The position numbers and the translations under genes were made by a program. A model generated the notes under the pieces. The model worked only from the letters and a program-made list of their open reading frames with translations. It was not told where the DNA came from and did not search any database. Positions 63,928 to 64,000 of a stretch of DNA of 64,000 nucleotides are shown here, one piece after another. Each line of letters begins with the position of its first letter. The stretch's first letter is position 1. Origin of the DNA: Rhodeus uyekii (lineage: Eukaryota; Chordata; Actinopteri; Cypriniformes; Acheilognathidae); the NCBI GenBank assembly GCA_037043235.1, contig JAWRVZ010000277.1, forward strand, positions 37,501-101,500. Reading direction: 5' to 3'.

Positions 63928-64000
63928 TATATAGTACAGTGTAATTTTTCCTGTGATCTTCCAGGCTCTGTGTAACTGTATTCATGTTGTGTTCTGATGG
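63928..64000. other. col24a1 intron, nothing recognised
   Basis: Window edge; no exon seen. Confidence 0.4.

Overview
The window reads as teleost fish nuclear DNA. It has vertebrate genes split by GT-AG introns, long (CA)n and (TC)n microsatellites, a tRNA-derived SINE, an L2/CR1-type LINE, hAT transposons and Tc1/mariner-like MITEs. The repeat content looks otophysan or cyprinid-like, but I cannot name the species. There are no prokaryotic features.

Four protein-coding genes can be supported, all recognised from their translated exons. (1) ddah1, minus strand: only exon 1 (16500-16781) is visible. The rest of the window to its left is presumably ddah1 intron 1, heavily invaded by repeats. 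(2) ccn1 (cyr61), plus strand, is complete in five coding exons (29367-30984, 363 aa), with a TATA box, a palindromic CRE, TEAD-type motifs and a CArG box upstream. (3) znhit6, minus strand, is complete in eleven coding exons spread over 56015-37330. All phases agree and give 413 aa, with a HIT zinc finger, one GC-AG intron and an acidic C-terminal extension. (4) col24a1, minus strand: the last three coding exons (62441-59646) encode the C-propeptide end of the collagen. From memory, the order and orientation ddah1(-) ccn1(+) znhit6(-) col24a1(-) is that of the human 1p22 region, so this is an old conserved block. The genes are not functionally one pathway: ddah1 degrades methylarginines, ccn1 is a secreted matricellular immediate-early protein, znhit6 acts in box C/D snoRNP assembly, and col24a1 is a fibrillar collagen.

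Layout: 1-16.5 kb is ddah1 intron 1, with a 2.2 kb CACGTG/CACCTG minisatellite, an apparently intact hAT-Charlie-like transposon with its 8-bp target duplication, a hAT MITE, a 41-bp minisatellite and a local duplication. 16.8-29.2 kb is the ddah1/ccn1 intergenic region, with an intact-looking LINE ORF, a cluster of five CATTCC (TEAD) motifs, a CCTAGYAAC minisatellite and the ccn1 promoter. 31.6-37.3 kb is the tail-to-tail ccn1/znhit6 interval with a 112-bp tandem array. 37.3-56 kb is znhit6, whose introns carry MITEs, at least six SINE copies or fragments, an 81-unit (AC)n tract and a satellite with a tRNA-Gly-like core. 56-59.6 kb holds a 54-bp GC-box/CCAAT minisatellite and a foldback element. 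59.6-64 kb is the 3' end of col24a1 with more MITEs.

The most unusual structure is a MITE family (four copies, at about 15.4, 37.7, 47.9 and 62.6 kb). The inner part of its terminal inverted repeat has been amplified inside the element into a 19-bp satellite, from about 2 units in one copy to about 40 in another, apparently independently in two copies.
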